Shown: positions 18,201-25,583, counted from the stretch's first letter. The stretch: DNA of 64,000 nt from an uncultured Eubacteriales bacterium (GCA_905201285.1 CAJKNM010000001.1:1-64000); one strand, 5' to 3'. Made by a program: numbers and translations. Notes: a model not told the origin generated them from the sequence alone.

Positions 18201-19255
18201 CAAACGGCAAAGAACCGATAACAAAATGGATAGAACCGGATGCCGAATCGGCTGATGCAATATCGGAAATTACATTTGATCTGTCATCTTCAGAATTTAA
18301 AGGACTGACGCAGGCAAAGATTGCACTGATAGATTATGCCGGAAACACATATCTTTCGGACTATTACTCGCTTTCGGGTGCGTCAATCGTATATCCTCAG
18401 TCGGTAACGCTTGACAAATCGTCGCTTATAATGACCGAGGGTGAAAGTATAAGGCTTTCAGCCGAGGTTATGCCCGGAAATGCCTCTAACAGAACGGTTG
18501 CGTGGAGCACTTCAAATGCCGAAACGGCAGAAGTAACTGCAGACGGAATTGTTAATGCAAAAAAGTCTGGGAGTGCGATTATTACGGCAGAAACAATAAA
18601 CGGAATAAAAGCAAGCTGCGAGATAACCGTAAATGCCAAAATGCCGGAAGCATTTTCTGTTGAGGCAGCCGTCACAGCTAAAAAGAATATCTTTGCCGGG
18701 GATATAATACCATTTGGATTTCAACTTGGTAATATGAAAAAAGTTGCAACCGTTTCATTTACATTTGAAAAGGATGCTGCCCTGCAATATGCAAATCTGA
18801 TCGGCAAAAATGGATTTACACCGCTTGGAATCAAATGGAACGATGATAATACCGCAACAATAGCGTTGTCATATTTGCAGAACGGAGCAGGGGGGAGTGT
18901 GAGCAAACCGGAGTTTTTTGATGTTGCCGAAGTTCAGTTTAAAGAGATTCTTTCCGATATGTCCGTCGGTATAAAGCTTATTGATGTTTCTGCAGCAGGA
19001 TATGATGAAAACGGAAAAGCGGTTTATTTTACAACGAAGATTACCGCAGAAAATGCAAATACAACCGTAATCAACAACCCAAGCTGTGATGTTAACAGCG
19101 ACGGTATAATTGATCTTCTTGATATTACATATTGTCAAAAATATTATCGAAAAGATAAAAGCTCATCAGAATGGAATAATTTTAAGCGTTGTGATTTGGA
19201 TGGTAACGGTTTGATTGATATACAGGATTTAATTATTATTTTGAAAACAATGTAA
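15272..19255 (+). CDS. Giant secreted subtilisin-like protease (S8) with Big2, cohesin-like and dockerin modules
   Basis: A 1327-residue secreted serine protease of the lactocepin type. Parts in order: signal peptide (1-27); inhibitor I9 propeptide (about 48-145); S8 catalytic domain with Asp186 (ILDTG), His253 (SHGTHVAG), oxyanion Asn349 and Ser578 (GTSMASPH); a PA insert (about 415-512); Fn3-like beta domains (about 660-990); Big2 (about 1035-1112); a cohesin-like domain (about 1120-1262); and a C-terminal dockerin with loops DVNSDGIIDLLD and DLDGNGLIDIQD. It is divergent from the cohesin/dockerin operon and shares its regulatory boxes. All catalytic residues are intact. It probably works outside the cell, anchored through its dockerin, on protein substrates. 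The substrate is unknown; host iron proteins are one possibility, given the boxes. Confidence 0.92.
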   Translation: MNNQIFKRIATAFVSACLFISGSGVFAETNDIFAVPSNDINKSGERGNVRIIVELDDTPLLSYGEKISTYSNVPDFLASNEAKRIEQKLEQNRKAVKKAFVQSGMDFTVKREYSAVMNGLSVEANIDDLNEIKETDGVKDAFVAEFYSLPKPVNAYSNGGVSAIGGDIVGEKLGLTGKNSAVAILDTGLDLSHPAFSSVNSPKYSKDDIENVIKNNKMTIGKLNVSKVYINDKIPYAYDYADVDTNVSGGDSHGTHVAGIVGANGGGIVEGVAPDAQLLIMKVFGDSTGGAYDDDILAALDDSVKFGVDSINMSLGSTAGFSESAYKSMREVYNRVKNSGIALYCAAGNEYSSSYRNTAGNDLPKATEPDNGTVASPSTYDAALSVASMNNIETTSVYLLASGRKIRYNDPSEKPSGQLTSLSGAFEYVDCGIGAAADFSDKNLKGKIALIRRAGEENGEILTFAQKETNAKNAGAIAAIIYDNVDGALVNMSTDNKIPCVFISKADGEYLCEQADKHLSVSEDYVDRFKDSYSGKMSDFSSWGITPDLKLKPEITAPGGDIYSTLPNGLYGNMSGTSMASPHMAGAAAVMQQYILENKNGLNMTAAERTSLFNALMMSTAVPVRDVNGIPYSPRKQGAGLVQLQNAVKTNAFLLNTDNGRPKAELGYNKIGQYTFDFKAVSASGNDIQYEPSVTVLTEDTVMENGVVYMAQKARELSSEEVTITLPKKITLAPNGETDINVKIELTEKGKANLKKDFPNGIYIEGYVTLNPIQNGEVALSYPFMGFFGDWQALSMFDSDIYDDETASICETQIGQFRNSDGGGYILGHNYYVDGSEEYNADKIAIKGNESGKNVTAAVSLLRNADKLTFSVEDIDGNTVYSESLSKVSKTHYSSEAFYTPMAAKGWEPFDTWNTPLGDGSYVYKITAVLAGREETRSFPIVIDSTAPEVLSSRIEGARWILSVHDNHYIQGICVTANGKEPITKWIEPDAESADAISEITFDLSSSEFKGLTQAKIALIDYAGNTYLSDYYSLSGASIVYPQSVTLDKSSLIMTEGESIRLSAEVMPGNASNRTVAWSTSNAETAEVTADGIVNAKKSGSAIITAETINGIKASCEITVNAKMPEAFSVEAAVTAKKNIFAGDIIPFGFQLGNMKKVATVSFTFEKDAALQYANLIGKNGFTPLGIKWNDDNTATIALSYLQNGAGGSVSKPEFFDVAEVQFKEILSDMSVGIKLIDVSAAGYDENGKAVYFTTKITAENANTTVINNPSCDVNSDGIIDLLDITYCQKYYRKDKSSSEWNNFKRCDLDGNGLIDIQDLIIILKTM

Positions 19256-19277
19256 AATATAAAAGGACATATCGCTG

Positions 19278-19299
19278 AAAAGGGGCAATATGCCCTTTT
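19278..19299 (+). terminator. Terminator after the subtilase gene
   Basis: AAAAGGG and CCCTTTT arms around a short loop lie 22 bp after the stop codon and end in a T run. Confidence 0.6.
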
Positions 19300-19333
19300 A
19301 TATATGCAGTTATTTTGAGTGGTTTTAAAGAGT

Positions 19334-20819
19334 GGGGGTGCGGACATATTCTTGGACTGTTTTATGCTGCTAATCCAAGATTATGCCTGTACTCCACAGG
19401 ACTCATATAGCCCAGCGATTGTTTGATACGTTTTGTATTATACCAAGTAATATAGTCGTTAATTTCATTTATAAAATCTTTCATTGAGACACCTATCCAT
19501 GAACGCCCGTAAAACATTTCATTTTTTAATCTGCCGAAAAATCCTTCACACGCTGCATTGTCAGGAGAGCAGCCTTTCTTTGACATAGAACGTGTTAATT
19601 CGGCGGCTTCCATACGTTTTATCCATCACGTCCAGCGATAATGACAGCCTCTGTCTGTGTGTACAAGAGGATGCTCTGATGTTGATAATGTCCCAATAGC
19701 ATCTTCAAGCATTTTATTAACCAAGATAGAATCAGGTGTCGTCCCAATATTCCATTTTACAACCATACCATCAAAACAATCAATAATAGGTGATAGATAT
19801 ACCTTCCCGGAAGGAATGGCAAATTCGGTTATATCCGTCAACCATTTCTGATTGGGTTTTTCTGCATGAAAATCACGATTAATTACATTCTCAACTTCAG
19901 GAGTGATTTCACCTTTATATGAACTATATTTCTTTTGTCGTTTAGACATGACTAAGAGATTTTCAGATTTCATGATATCACGAACTATCTTTTCTGAAAT
20001 AGTAATTCCCAGTCTTTTCAATTCCTGATGAATCCTTCTATATCCGTAGCACTTTCTATTCTCGTTGAATAATTCTATTATCTTTTTACGAATATGGCTG
20101 TATTTATCAGGTTGCTTTATTGCTGTTTTATGATAATAATAGCTGCTTTTTGCCATATTTAAAAGCCTTAACAAATTCGGCAGTGGATATCTGTCTTTCA
20201 TAGCATCAATGACCACTGCTTTTTCATGGTTTTTTAGTTCCGTTACATTGATGCCGGGGTCTTTTTTTAACAAGTTCAATGCCTCTTTCAATACATCAAC
20301 TTCCATTTGCAGCTGTTTAATTTGTTCCTGTAACTCAGAAATATCCTGAGTCGGTATAGATTTCGTATTAAAATCAATATTCTCGCGTTTGATTTGTTTC
20401 TTTGATGACATAAGACCTGCAACTCCGTATTTTTGATACTGCCGATACCAAGCATATATACTCATACGGCTATATCCTATTTCTCTTGATACATATTCTA
20501 CACCTTCTCCAAGAGAAAAGCAACGCTTTATTGCTTCTAATTTTAAATTTATATCAGGATAACGTGGATGTTCAGGTGCATTAATATATTTTTGTTGAAT
20601 TTGATAAGGTTTATTGGGAGAACCATGATAATCCTGTTTATTTGCAAGCATATTTCTATACCAATCATATAGCGTATGTCGTGACGGATATCCTAGATAT
20701 GTTATGGTTGCCTGAACAGATCCTAATCGCTCATATTCTTTTAATGCATGCTCTTTTTGTTCTTTTGTGTACATATATATTTTACTCCTTTCAGAGTCCA
20801 AGAATATGTCCGCACCCCC
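19334..20819 (-). mobile_element. IS3-family (IS150-type) insertion sequence with perfect 25-bp terminal inverted repeats
   Basis: The left end 19334-19358 (GGGGGTGCGGACATATTCTT and five more bases) is the exact reverse complement of 20795-20819. Between them lies one transposase reading frame on the minus strand. The element sits 79 bp after the subtilase stop and 10 bp from the next gene. I see no target duplication: the flanking triplets are AGT and CGC. Intact ends with a nonsense codon in the transposase suggest a fairly recent element that could be moved in trans. Confidence 0.88.
19362..20774 (-). pseudogene. IS3-family transposase interrupted by an in-frame TGA
   Basis: The start ATG at 20774 has AAAGGAG upstream. 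The N-terminal part has IS3-type helix-turn-helix segments (SVQATITYLGYPSRHTLYDWY; SLGEGVEYVSREIGYSRMSIY) and a coiled coil (ELQEQIKQLQMEVDVLKEAL). The catalytic rve domain follows, with DITEF and HTDRG providing the first two Asp. A TGA at 19628-19626 then interrupts the frame after HYRWT; the same frame continues WIKRMEAAELTR and contains the third catalytic residue in DNAACEGFFGRLKNE. OrfA and OrfB are already fused in one frame here. Without readthrough the DDE triad is split and the enzyme is dead. Confidence 0.85.
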
Positions 20820-20829
20820 CGCCCGCAGA

Positions 20830-21138
20830 TTACATATCCCGATATTGCCAAATTGCATTGTTGGCAATGTCAACAAGCTCGCCGTAGCTATAACCATTTG
20901 TCTGTCCATTCTGCCAAGCGCTAAAGAATATGCGATTTGATTTTGCTCTTGCATCGGCATATCCCAAACCATTCTGTACTTCTGTCAAAATATCGCCAAT
21001 AAAGTTTTCAACAATGATTATTGCTTCATTCGTGGCATTGCAGGGTGCCGACTCTCTCGGCACTTCTGCTGCATTTGCAGAAAAAGAACTTATTAAAATT
21101 GATGCGATTGATAATATGGATATGATTGATTTCTTCAT
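20830..21138 (-). CDS. Small secreted protein of unknown function
   Basis: A 102-residue protein with a clear signal peptide (about 1-23, ending ANA) and a mature part of about 79 residues with one Cys and the segments GDILTEVQNGLGYADARA and GYSYGELVDIANNAIW. I do not recognise a family. Its start codon overlaps the stop of the TnpV-like gene by 4 bp, so the two are translated together. It lies 10 bp from the IS end. Confidence 0.65.
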   Translation of the reverse strand: MKKSIISILSIASILISSFSANAAEVPRESAPCNATNEAIIIVENFIGDILTEVQNGLGYADARAKSNRIFFSAWQNGQTNGYSYGELVDIANNAIWQYRDM

Positions 21139-21521
21139 CTTGAAACACCTCCTGCATAAACTATATCTTCAAATACAAATTCTTCTGCGGTGTGTTTTAT
21201 CTGCTCTATAGCAGAAAACCAGGCAAATTGGTCGTTAGCTTTGAGTTCTTCGGTGATGCCCTGTTTGATAACCAATTCTTTAATCAGTCTGTCAACCATT
21301 TCCTTTGCGGTTGTGTCAATTTCTTCAAGATACGCAAGCCAAGTTCCATTCATCATTTTCGTTGAGTAAAAGCAAGGTCTGTTTTCTTTGATAAATTTTG
21401 CGTGCACTCTGCCATATTTACCGATTTTATAGACTTTTTCATCGGGTACAGTTAGGTTTGGAATGTAGTAATCTCCGTTTCTTACATACTCAATTCCATT
21501 TTCGATAAATCTTTCCTTCAT
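21135..21521 (-). CDS. TnpV-like transposon protein
   Basis: A 128-residue protein matching the TnpV pattern of Tn4451-type mobilisable elements of clostridia: GIEYVRNGDYYIPNL, KYGRVHAKFIKENRP, LEEIDTTA and KQGITEELKANDQFAW. Its biochemical function in those elements is unclear. AAAGGAGG precedes the start. No large resolvase is visible nearby, so it is probably a leftover of a mobile element. Confidence 0.75.
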   Translation of the reverse strand: MKERFIENGIEYVRNGDYYIPNLTVPDEKVYKIGKYGRVHAKFIKENRPCFYSTKMMNGTWLAYLEEIDTTAKEMVDRLIKELVIKQGITEELKANDQFAWFSAIEQIKHTAEEFVFEDIVYAGGVSR

Positions 21522-21729
21522 AGCGTAAACGCCTCCTTTAAATTTGGTATCTTCATTTTATCAGAAGGCATTTAATTTGACGAATGTACGGATAAAAAAG
21601 AAAAAGCCAAAAACCCATTTTACTGAGTTTTCAGCTCTATCTTTTGCCTTTGCTATGCCAATTTAGCTAAATTTTCATGTTTTCAAAATTACTTCCTTAT
21701 CTGGTCTTGGCATTTGCGGTGACCTTTAG

Positions 21730-22683
21730 TTATTTATTATATGTTATTGTGACGGAGGTGCTGTTTTCGTCCCAGACAACCCTTCCGCCGACCGCCTGAA
21801 CAACATCGCGGATAGGAAGAAGCACGCGGTTGTTATATTCAATCGCCGGAGACGAAAGATATACTGTCTCTCCGTTAACGCGCATAAACTCACTTTCGGG
21901 CTTTATCAGAATTCTATAGCCGTCTATATCTATGCCGGCATAGTTCATATCGTCATACCATTCGATTTTTGCGCCCATATCCTCTAATACCGAGCGAAGC
22001 GGAACGAGCGTGCGGAAACGTTTATTATCGGTCACGGGGGCCTGGTCAAAGTCAACCTCATCTCCGTTGACATAAACGGTTATAAGATTTTCGTAAGGAA
22101 TTTCGTGAGCCTCGGCGTACGAGAGCGCGGTCGGCTCATCACTGAGCTTACAGTAAATCTTAACGCCCGGGCTGTCGAGAAAGGCGTCCTCTGAGATTGA
22201 GTCCACCGTTGACGCAATCGATATCGACGAAAGATTCGGGCATTTGGCAAATGCCTTTTCGCCTATTCCTCTCACGCCGTAAGGAACGGTTATCCCTATT
22301 AACGCCTCGCACTGATAGAATACGCCCTCTTCAATGGTGCTGATTCCCTTTGAAAGATGAACGGCTTTTATACTGCTGCTATAGGCGAAGCACATACTTC
22401 CGACAGAAGATATTGTATTCGGAAGGGTTACTTCGGTAATGTTCTCACTTCCGCCGAAAGCGCCGTCACCGAGCGCGGTAACCGAATACCCGTCAATCGT
22501 ATCGGGAACATCCACGCGGCCGTTTATATCGTCAACTCCGGTAATCGTTGCAGAGCTTCCGATGACGGTATAGGTATAGATATCACTTTTATACGTATTT
22601 GCATCTGCGTCTTCCGCTGAAACCGTGCCGACGCACAAAAGTGAGATTATAAGCAGAAACGCAGCAAAAATGTGTTTCTTCAT
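21730..22683 (-). CDS. Secreted BspA-repeat protein with copper amine oxidase N-like domain
   Basis: A 317-residue secreted protein: signal peptide (1-23), BspA/LRR_5 repeats (about 35-195, with AFGGSENITEVTLPNTI and AFAKCPNLSSISI), then a copper-amine-oxidase N-terminal-like domain (about 205-317, with RTLVPLRSVLEDMGAKIEW and NRVLLPIRDVVQAVGG). That second module is common in clostridial surface proteins, where it is a non-catalytic, wall-associated domain. It has no dockerin, unlike the BspA proteins at 10-14 kb, and no metal-type box in its promoter, so it is probably not part of that system. Confidence 0.85.
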   Translation of the reverse strand: MKKHIFAAFLLIISLLCVGTVSAEDADANTYKSDIYTYTVIGSSATITGVDDINGRVDVPDTIDGYSVTALGDGAFGGSENITEVTLPNTISSVGSMCFAYSSSIKAVHLSKGISTIEEGVFYQCEALIGITVPYGVRGIGEKAFAKCPNLSSISIASTVDSISEDAFLDSPGVKIYCKLSDEPTALSYAEAHEIPYENLITVYVNGDEVDFDQAPVTDNKRFRTLVPLRSVLEDMGAKIEWYDDMNYAGIDIDGYRILIKPESEFMRVNGETVYLSSPAIEYNNRVLLPIRDVVQAVGGRVVWDENSTSVTITYNK

Positions 22684-22703
22684 TATTAATCACCTCATAA
22701 TAA

Positions 22704-22762
22704 AATTTGTGCTTTTGACAAAACACAAATTCTATTATAACATATTTTAAAAGAAAAATCAA
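22704..22762 (-). promoter_or_regulatory. Promoter of the BspA/CuAO-like gene with inverted repeat
   Basis: On the minus strand: -35 TTGATT (22762-22757), 17-nt spacer, -10 TATAAT (22739-22734). An inverted repeat AATTTGTG/CACAAATT (22704-22711 and 22724-22731) follows in the leader. The -35 overlaps the stop of the phosphoesterase gene. Confidence 0.6.
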
Positions 22763-23214
22763 ATTTTTTTCAATTCGATGTTTATTTCACCGTTATCGAC
22801 GGTAAGAACAGCGTATCCGCTTCTTGCCGTTCCGGGGTTTACCACCCAAATATCGTTGTGTTCGAGAAGCTGACAGTGGGTATGACCGAAGATGCAAATG
22901 TCCGCCCCGAGCTCCTTTGCTTTCATTATTACACGAAGCGGCGACATCTTTACGCCATAGTTATGACCGTGGGTTAAGAAAATTTTCTTTCCGCAGAATT
23001 CAAAGAACCTGTCATAAGGAACATCACGTACAAACCAGTCGTTGTTGCCGAGGACATACGCAAACGGAATCCTCGGATAGGTTCTCATTATTTCCTCTGC
23101 ATCGCTCTGCATGTCCCCCGTAAAAATAATAAGCTTAGTGTCGGGATTTTCCTTCATCGCTTTATGTATTCCCGCGGTGTAACGGTGGCTGTCGCTGAAA
23201 ATAAGTGCTTTCAA
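22759..23214 (-). CDS. Metallophosphoesterase, YfcE/MJ0936 type
   Basis: A 151-residue phosphodiesterase of the small calcineurin-like group. Metal motifs are all present: FSDSH at the N-terminus, FTGDM, LGNND, LTHGHNYG and FGHTH. The start is set at TTG 23214 because TTGGAG lies 9 nt upstream; a TTG five codons earlier has no ribosome binding site. Such enzymes often lie next to the RdgB/HAM1 pyrophosphatase, but here the gene is alone. The substrate in the cell is unknown. Confidence 0.85.
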   Translation of the reverse strand: MKALIFSDSHRYTAGIHKAMKENPDTKLIIFTGDMQSDAEEIMRTYPRIPFAYVLGNNDWFVRDVPYDRFFEFCGKKIFLTHGHNYGVKMSPLRVIMKAKELGADICIFGHTHCQLLEHNDIWVVNPGTARSGYAVLTVDNGEINIELKKI

Positions 23215-23400
23215 TGTTATTAACTCCAATTCTTAAATATAATTACAATACAGTCATATGTTTACATTAGACCTGTGCTAAGTATAGCATAAGCAAGGAA
23301 ATACGTCAACCTTTGATAATAAATTGAAAAAAATAGCACATATTTAATTTTTCGGCATAGATTATAAGTAGCGGTAACTATTTTTATAAGGAGTGGGATT

Positions 23401-23667
23401 ATGAACTTAGAGGATATGATTAAAAATATGAATCCGCAGATGCTTTCAAACGCACTGAGCAGGATGAACAGTATTTTGTCTCCCGAGCAGATGAAGCAGG
23501 TGGAAAGAGCAATCAAGTCAACCGATAAGGGTCAGCTAAATGCGAAACTTAACAGCCTGACGGCGGAGGACCTCCGGCGTGAGCTTCAAAGCAATCCGGT
23601 GCTTGCGAAGCAGATGGCCGACAACCCTGAGCTTATGCAGAAGCTTAACGGAATTTTTAAGAAGTAA
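23401..23667 (+). CDS. Small conserved-looking protein, unknown function
   Basis: An 88-residue, Met- and Leu-rich helical protein (NPQMLSNALSRMNSILSPEQ; LRRELQSNPVLAKQ) without signal peptide or membrane segment. AAGGAG precedes the ATG. It is the first of three adjacent plus-strand genes with 14- and 16-bp gaps. I do not recognise a function. Confidence 0.75.
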   Translation: MNLEDMIKNMNPQMLSNALSRMNSILSPEQMKQVERAIKSTDKGQLNAKLNSLTAEDLRRELQSNPVLAKQMADNPELMQKLNGIFKK

Positions 23668-23681
23668 CGAGGTGATGACAG

Positions 23682-24017
23682 ATGGCTGACGAGCTTGACT
23701 TATCAGGTGCGGTTGATATGCTTAAAAATATGCTGAATAACGAAGAAGGCCAGCAACAGATACAGAATATTGTTTCGATGCTCGGTGGAGAGAACCAAGC
23801 CGAACAGCCGAAAAAGACAAACGATCCGGATAATATCGAGATGATAATGAAGCTTCAAAAGGTTATGTCAATAGTGAATGATGCCGAGAACAGTCGCCAG
23901 GCGGCATTCCTGCGTTCGCTTGCACCGCTTCTTAAACCCGAGAGACGGGATAAACTCAATAAGGCTGTTCGCCTTCTCGGAATGGGCAAGGCGATTGAGG
24001 TCTTAAAACAGACATAA
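23682..24017 (+). CDS. Small helical protein, unknown function
   Basis: A 111-residue protein with an acidic N-terminal half and a C-terminal segment FLRSLAPLLKPERRDKL followed by a second helix ending GKAIEVLKQT. That C-terminal pattern recurs in short uncharacterised clostridial proteins. GAGGTGATG precedes the start. Probably co-transcribed with the genes on either side. Confidence 0.75.
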   Translation: MADELDLSGAVDMLKNMLNNEEGQQQIQNIVSMLGGENQAEQPKKTNDPDNIEMIMKLQKVMSIVNDAENSRQAAFLRSLAPLLKPERRDKLNKAVRLLGMGKAIEVLKQT

Positions 24018-24033
24018 CGGTATAGGGAGGTGT

Positions 24034-24609
24034 ATGGCTATTTACAGACGGTACGGAACAACACCGGCCGGCGGAGGGCAGATGCCGAAGCCGCCGCACA
24101 ATTCTATGGCACAGGGCGGCGTATCCGCGCCGAATAGGGAGTGTGGAGGAAATGCTTCCGAGCGGCGTGATACAAATTGCGGACGGCGTGATGCAAGTTG
24201 CGGCGGACAGCGAAACGGTTCGTTCCGCGGAAACGGGCAAGTTAACCGTGGAAATTATAGTAATCCTTCACAACGCGGCCATATGAATCCGCCGCCGGGT
24301 CATCATTCGACAAATCAATGCGGTCAAACGGATAAACGTTTCCGAACAGAGGAAGGCGAATACGAAAAACCGCGAAGGTCTCCGCCGCATGGTGGAGGGG
24401 CGTTAGGTATGCTGACGCGGTTCATACCTCAATCGGTGTACAATCCCGAAACCGGAAAGGTGTTGGGGTTTATGTCGGCGGAGGATTTACTTATTGCGGC
24501 ATTGATAATATTGATAATAGACAGCAGTGATGAAGAAACAGATAATACGATGCTGGTATACGCCCTGATATATATACTTATATCGGATCATATCGACCTC
24601 CCGTTGTAG
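24034..24609 (+). CDS. Gly/Asn/Arg-rich protein with C-terminal hydrophobic segment
   Basis: A 191-residue protein. The first 115 residues are low complexity, rich in Gly, Asn, Arg and Pro, with several Cys (ECGGNASERR; NCGRRDASCGG). The C-terminus has ipqsvYNPETGKVLGF, then a hydrophobic stretch EDLLIAALIILIIDSSDEE and a second one ending DHIDLPL. The ending is a pattern I have seen in small clostridial proteins, but I cannot name a function. AGGGAGGTGT precedes the ATG. Confidence 0.7.
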   Translation: MAIYRRYGTTPAGGGQMPKPPHNSMAQGGVSAPNRECGGNASERRDTNCGRRDASCGGQRNGSFRGNGQVNRGNYSNPSQRGHMNPPPGHHSTNQCGQTDKRFRTEEGEYEKPRRSPPHGGGALGMLTRFIPQSVYNPETGKVLGFMSAEDLLIAALIILIIDSSDEETDNTMLVYALIYILISDHIDLPL

Positions 24610-24695
24610 CGAAAGCCGTATGGACTGTGCCGAGGGTACATTCAGGCGGCTTTCGTTGGATTCTCAAAAAAATCAAAAAAAATTTAAAAAATTGC

Positions 24696-24724
24696 TTGAC
24701 ATTTAAGTGGATATATGATAGAAT
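24696..24724 (+). promoter_or_regulatory. tRNA-Thr promoter
   Basis: -35 TTGACA (24696-24701), 17-nt spacer, -10 TAGAAT (24719-24724), 31 nt before the tRNA. Confidence 0.75.
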
Positions 24725-24755
24725 AGTCTTTGTCAGCGCGATAGAGCGCCGAATT

Positions 24756-24831
24756 GCTGGTATAGCTCAATTGGCAGAGCAGCTGATTTGTAATCAGCAG
24801 GTTGTAGGTTCAAGTCCTATTACCAGCTCCA
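24756..24831 (+). tRNA. tRNA-Thr (anticodon TGT)
   Basis: A complete 76-nt cloverleaf including CCA. The acceptor arms are GCTGGTA and TACCAGC, the anticodon stem is GCTGA/TCAGC with loop TTTGTAA, and the T loop reads GGTTCAAGTC. It is followed at once by a terminator, so it is transcribed alone. Confidence 0.97.
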
Positions 24832-24863
24832 AAAACGGCAAGGTTTTACACCTTGCCGTTTTT
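24831..24863 (+). terminator. Terminator after tRNA-Thr
   Basis: A 13-bp stem (AAAAACGGCAAGG and its complement) with a 7-nt loop, ending in a T run. It also faces the converging barstar gene. Confidence 0.88.
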
Positions 24864-24880
24864 ATTTGTATGATTGTCTG

Positions 24881-25210
24881 CTATGAAATGAGTTCAAATG
24901 TTACATTTGGAGTTTCCTTATGCACATCGTCAAAAATCTCAAGCATTGATACACAATATTCTCTTAAGTCATCGGGAAGCGTCAGGAAGCCATATATTTT
25001 CACTTTAATTCTTTCTCCATCCATCCATAAATATCTCATACAATCCCACAAAGCATCCCAATTTTCACCGTAATATTCAGGCAGACCGAATTTTGTTTTT
25101 AAAATCAAGTGTATTTCACCCAAATACTTGCATCCGGTAAAATCTAATATAATCGGGTTTTCTTTAATTGGTTTAAACGCATTTCTTCTGTATGCTTCTT
25201 CGTAATTCAT
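24881..25210 (-). CDS. Barstar-family ribonuclease inhibitor
   Basis: A 109-residue protein of the barstar family (PF01337). The N-terminal strand ILDFTGCKYLGEIHLILK and the helix segment PEYYGENWDALWDCMRYL are the hallmark: in barstar the equivalent helix plugs the barnase active site. The gene lies 10 bp downstream of a barnase-like stump on the same strand. Since the nuclease is truncated, the inhibitor may be a leftover immunity gene or protect against foreign nucleases. Confidence 0.87.
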   Translation of the reverse strand: MNYEEAYRRNAFKPIKENPIILDFTGCKYLGEIHLILKTKFGLPEYYGENWDALWDCMRYLWMDGERIKVKIYGFLTLPDDLREYCVSMLEIFDDVHKETPNVTFELIS

Positions 25211-25220
25211 TTAATCCCTC

Positions 25221-25382
25221 CTATTCAATCTCGATAAATGTGGCATAATGATCATAAGTTACAAATATTAATCCATCATTTGAAAACAGTATTCTCTCGG
25301 TTCCTCTGTATCCAAATTCATAATTAATGTCTGCCTCGTACCAAATCCTGTTTGGGACGGCAGGTAAATGTATATCAAACGG
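25221..25382 (-). pseudogene. Truncated barnase-like ribonuclease (C-terminal third)
   Basis: The reading frame (open from 25565) ends with a barnase C-terminus: RIWYEADINY, GYRGTERILFSNDGLI and TYDHYATF. Catalytic Glu77, Arg87/Arg91 and His106 (numbered in the 114-residue frame) match Glu73, Arg83/Arg87 and His102 of barnase. The N-terminal two-thirds of the enzyme, including the conserved lysine and helices, is missing: upstream codons are unrelated and run into the manA promoter. A short product from an internal ATG at 25421 is possible but has no ribosome binding site. Hence a degraded toxin beside its barstar. Confidence 0.75.
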
Positions 25383-25554
25383 GGTGACATTTAGTGTCGG
25401 GTTTTTAGCTTGTGCAGTCATTATACACAAAAACCGGCAAAATTGCAAATAGTATGAGAAAATCATTTTCAGATGCTTTTTTTGATGGAGAAATGCCATT
25501 TCCGTGTATGAGGTTACTTTATTTCGGTGAGGAGTAAAAATATCGGGAAAAATA

Positions 25555-25583
25555 TTGACAATCACGTTATTTGGATTTATACT
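25555..25583 (+). promoter_or_regulatory. manA promoter
   Basis: -35 TTGACA (25555-25560), 17-nt spacer, -10 TATACT (25578-25583), 50 nt before the start codon. Confidence 0.75.

Noticed and set aside
19362..20774. TGA read as a sense codon (alternative genetic code)
   Set aside because: No other gene in the window needs TGA as sense, and normal genes end in TGA (for example the ATGA overlaps). A nonsense mutation is the simpler view.
19331..20822. Target duplication around the IS3-type element
   Set aside because: The bases directly outside the perfect inverted repeats (AGT and CGC) do not match, and no shifted alignment gives a convincing repeat.
21730..22683. The third BspA protein as a member of the dockerin system
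   Set aside because: It has no dockerin or cohesin-like module and its promoter has no GTTAG-N6-CTAAC box.
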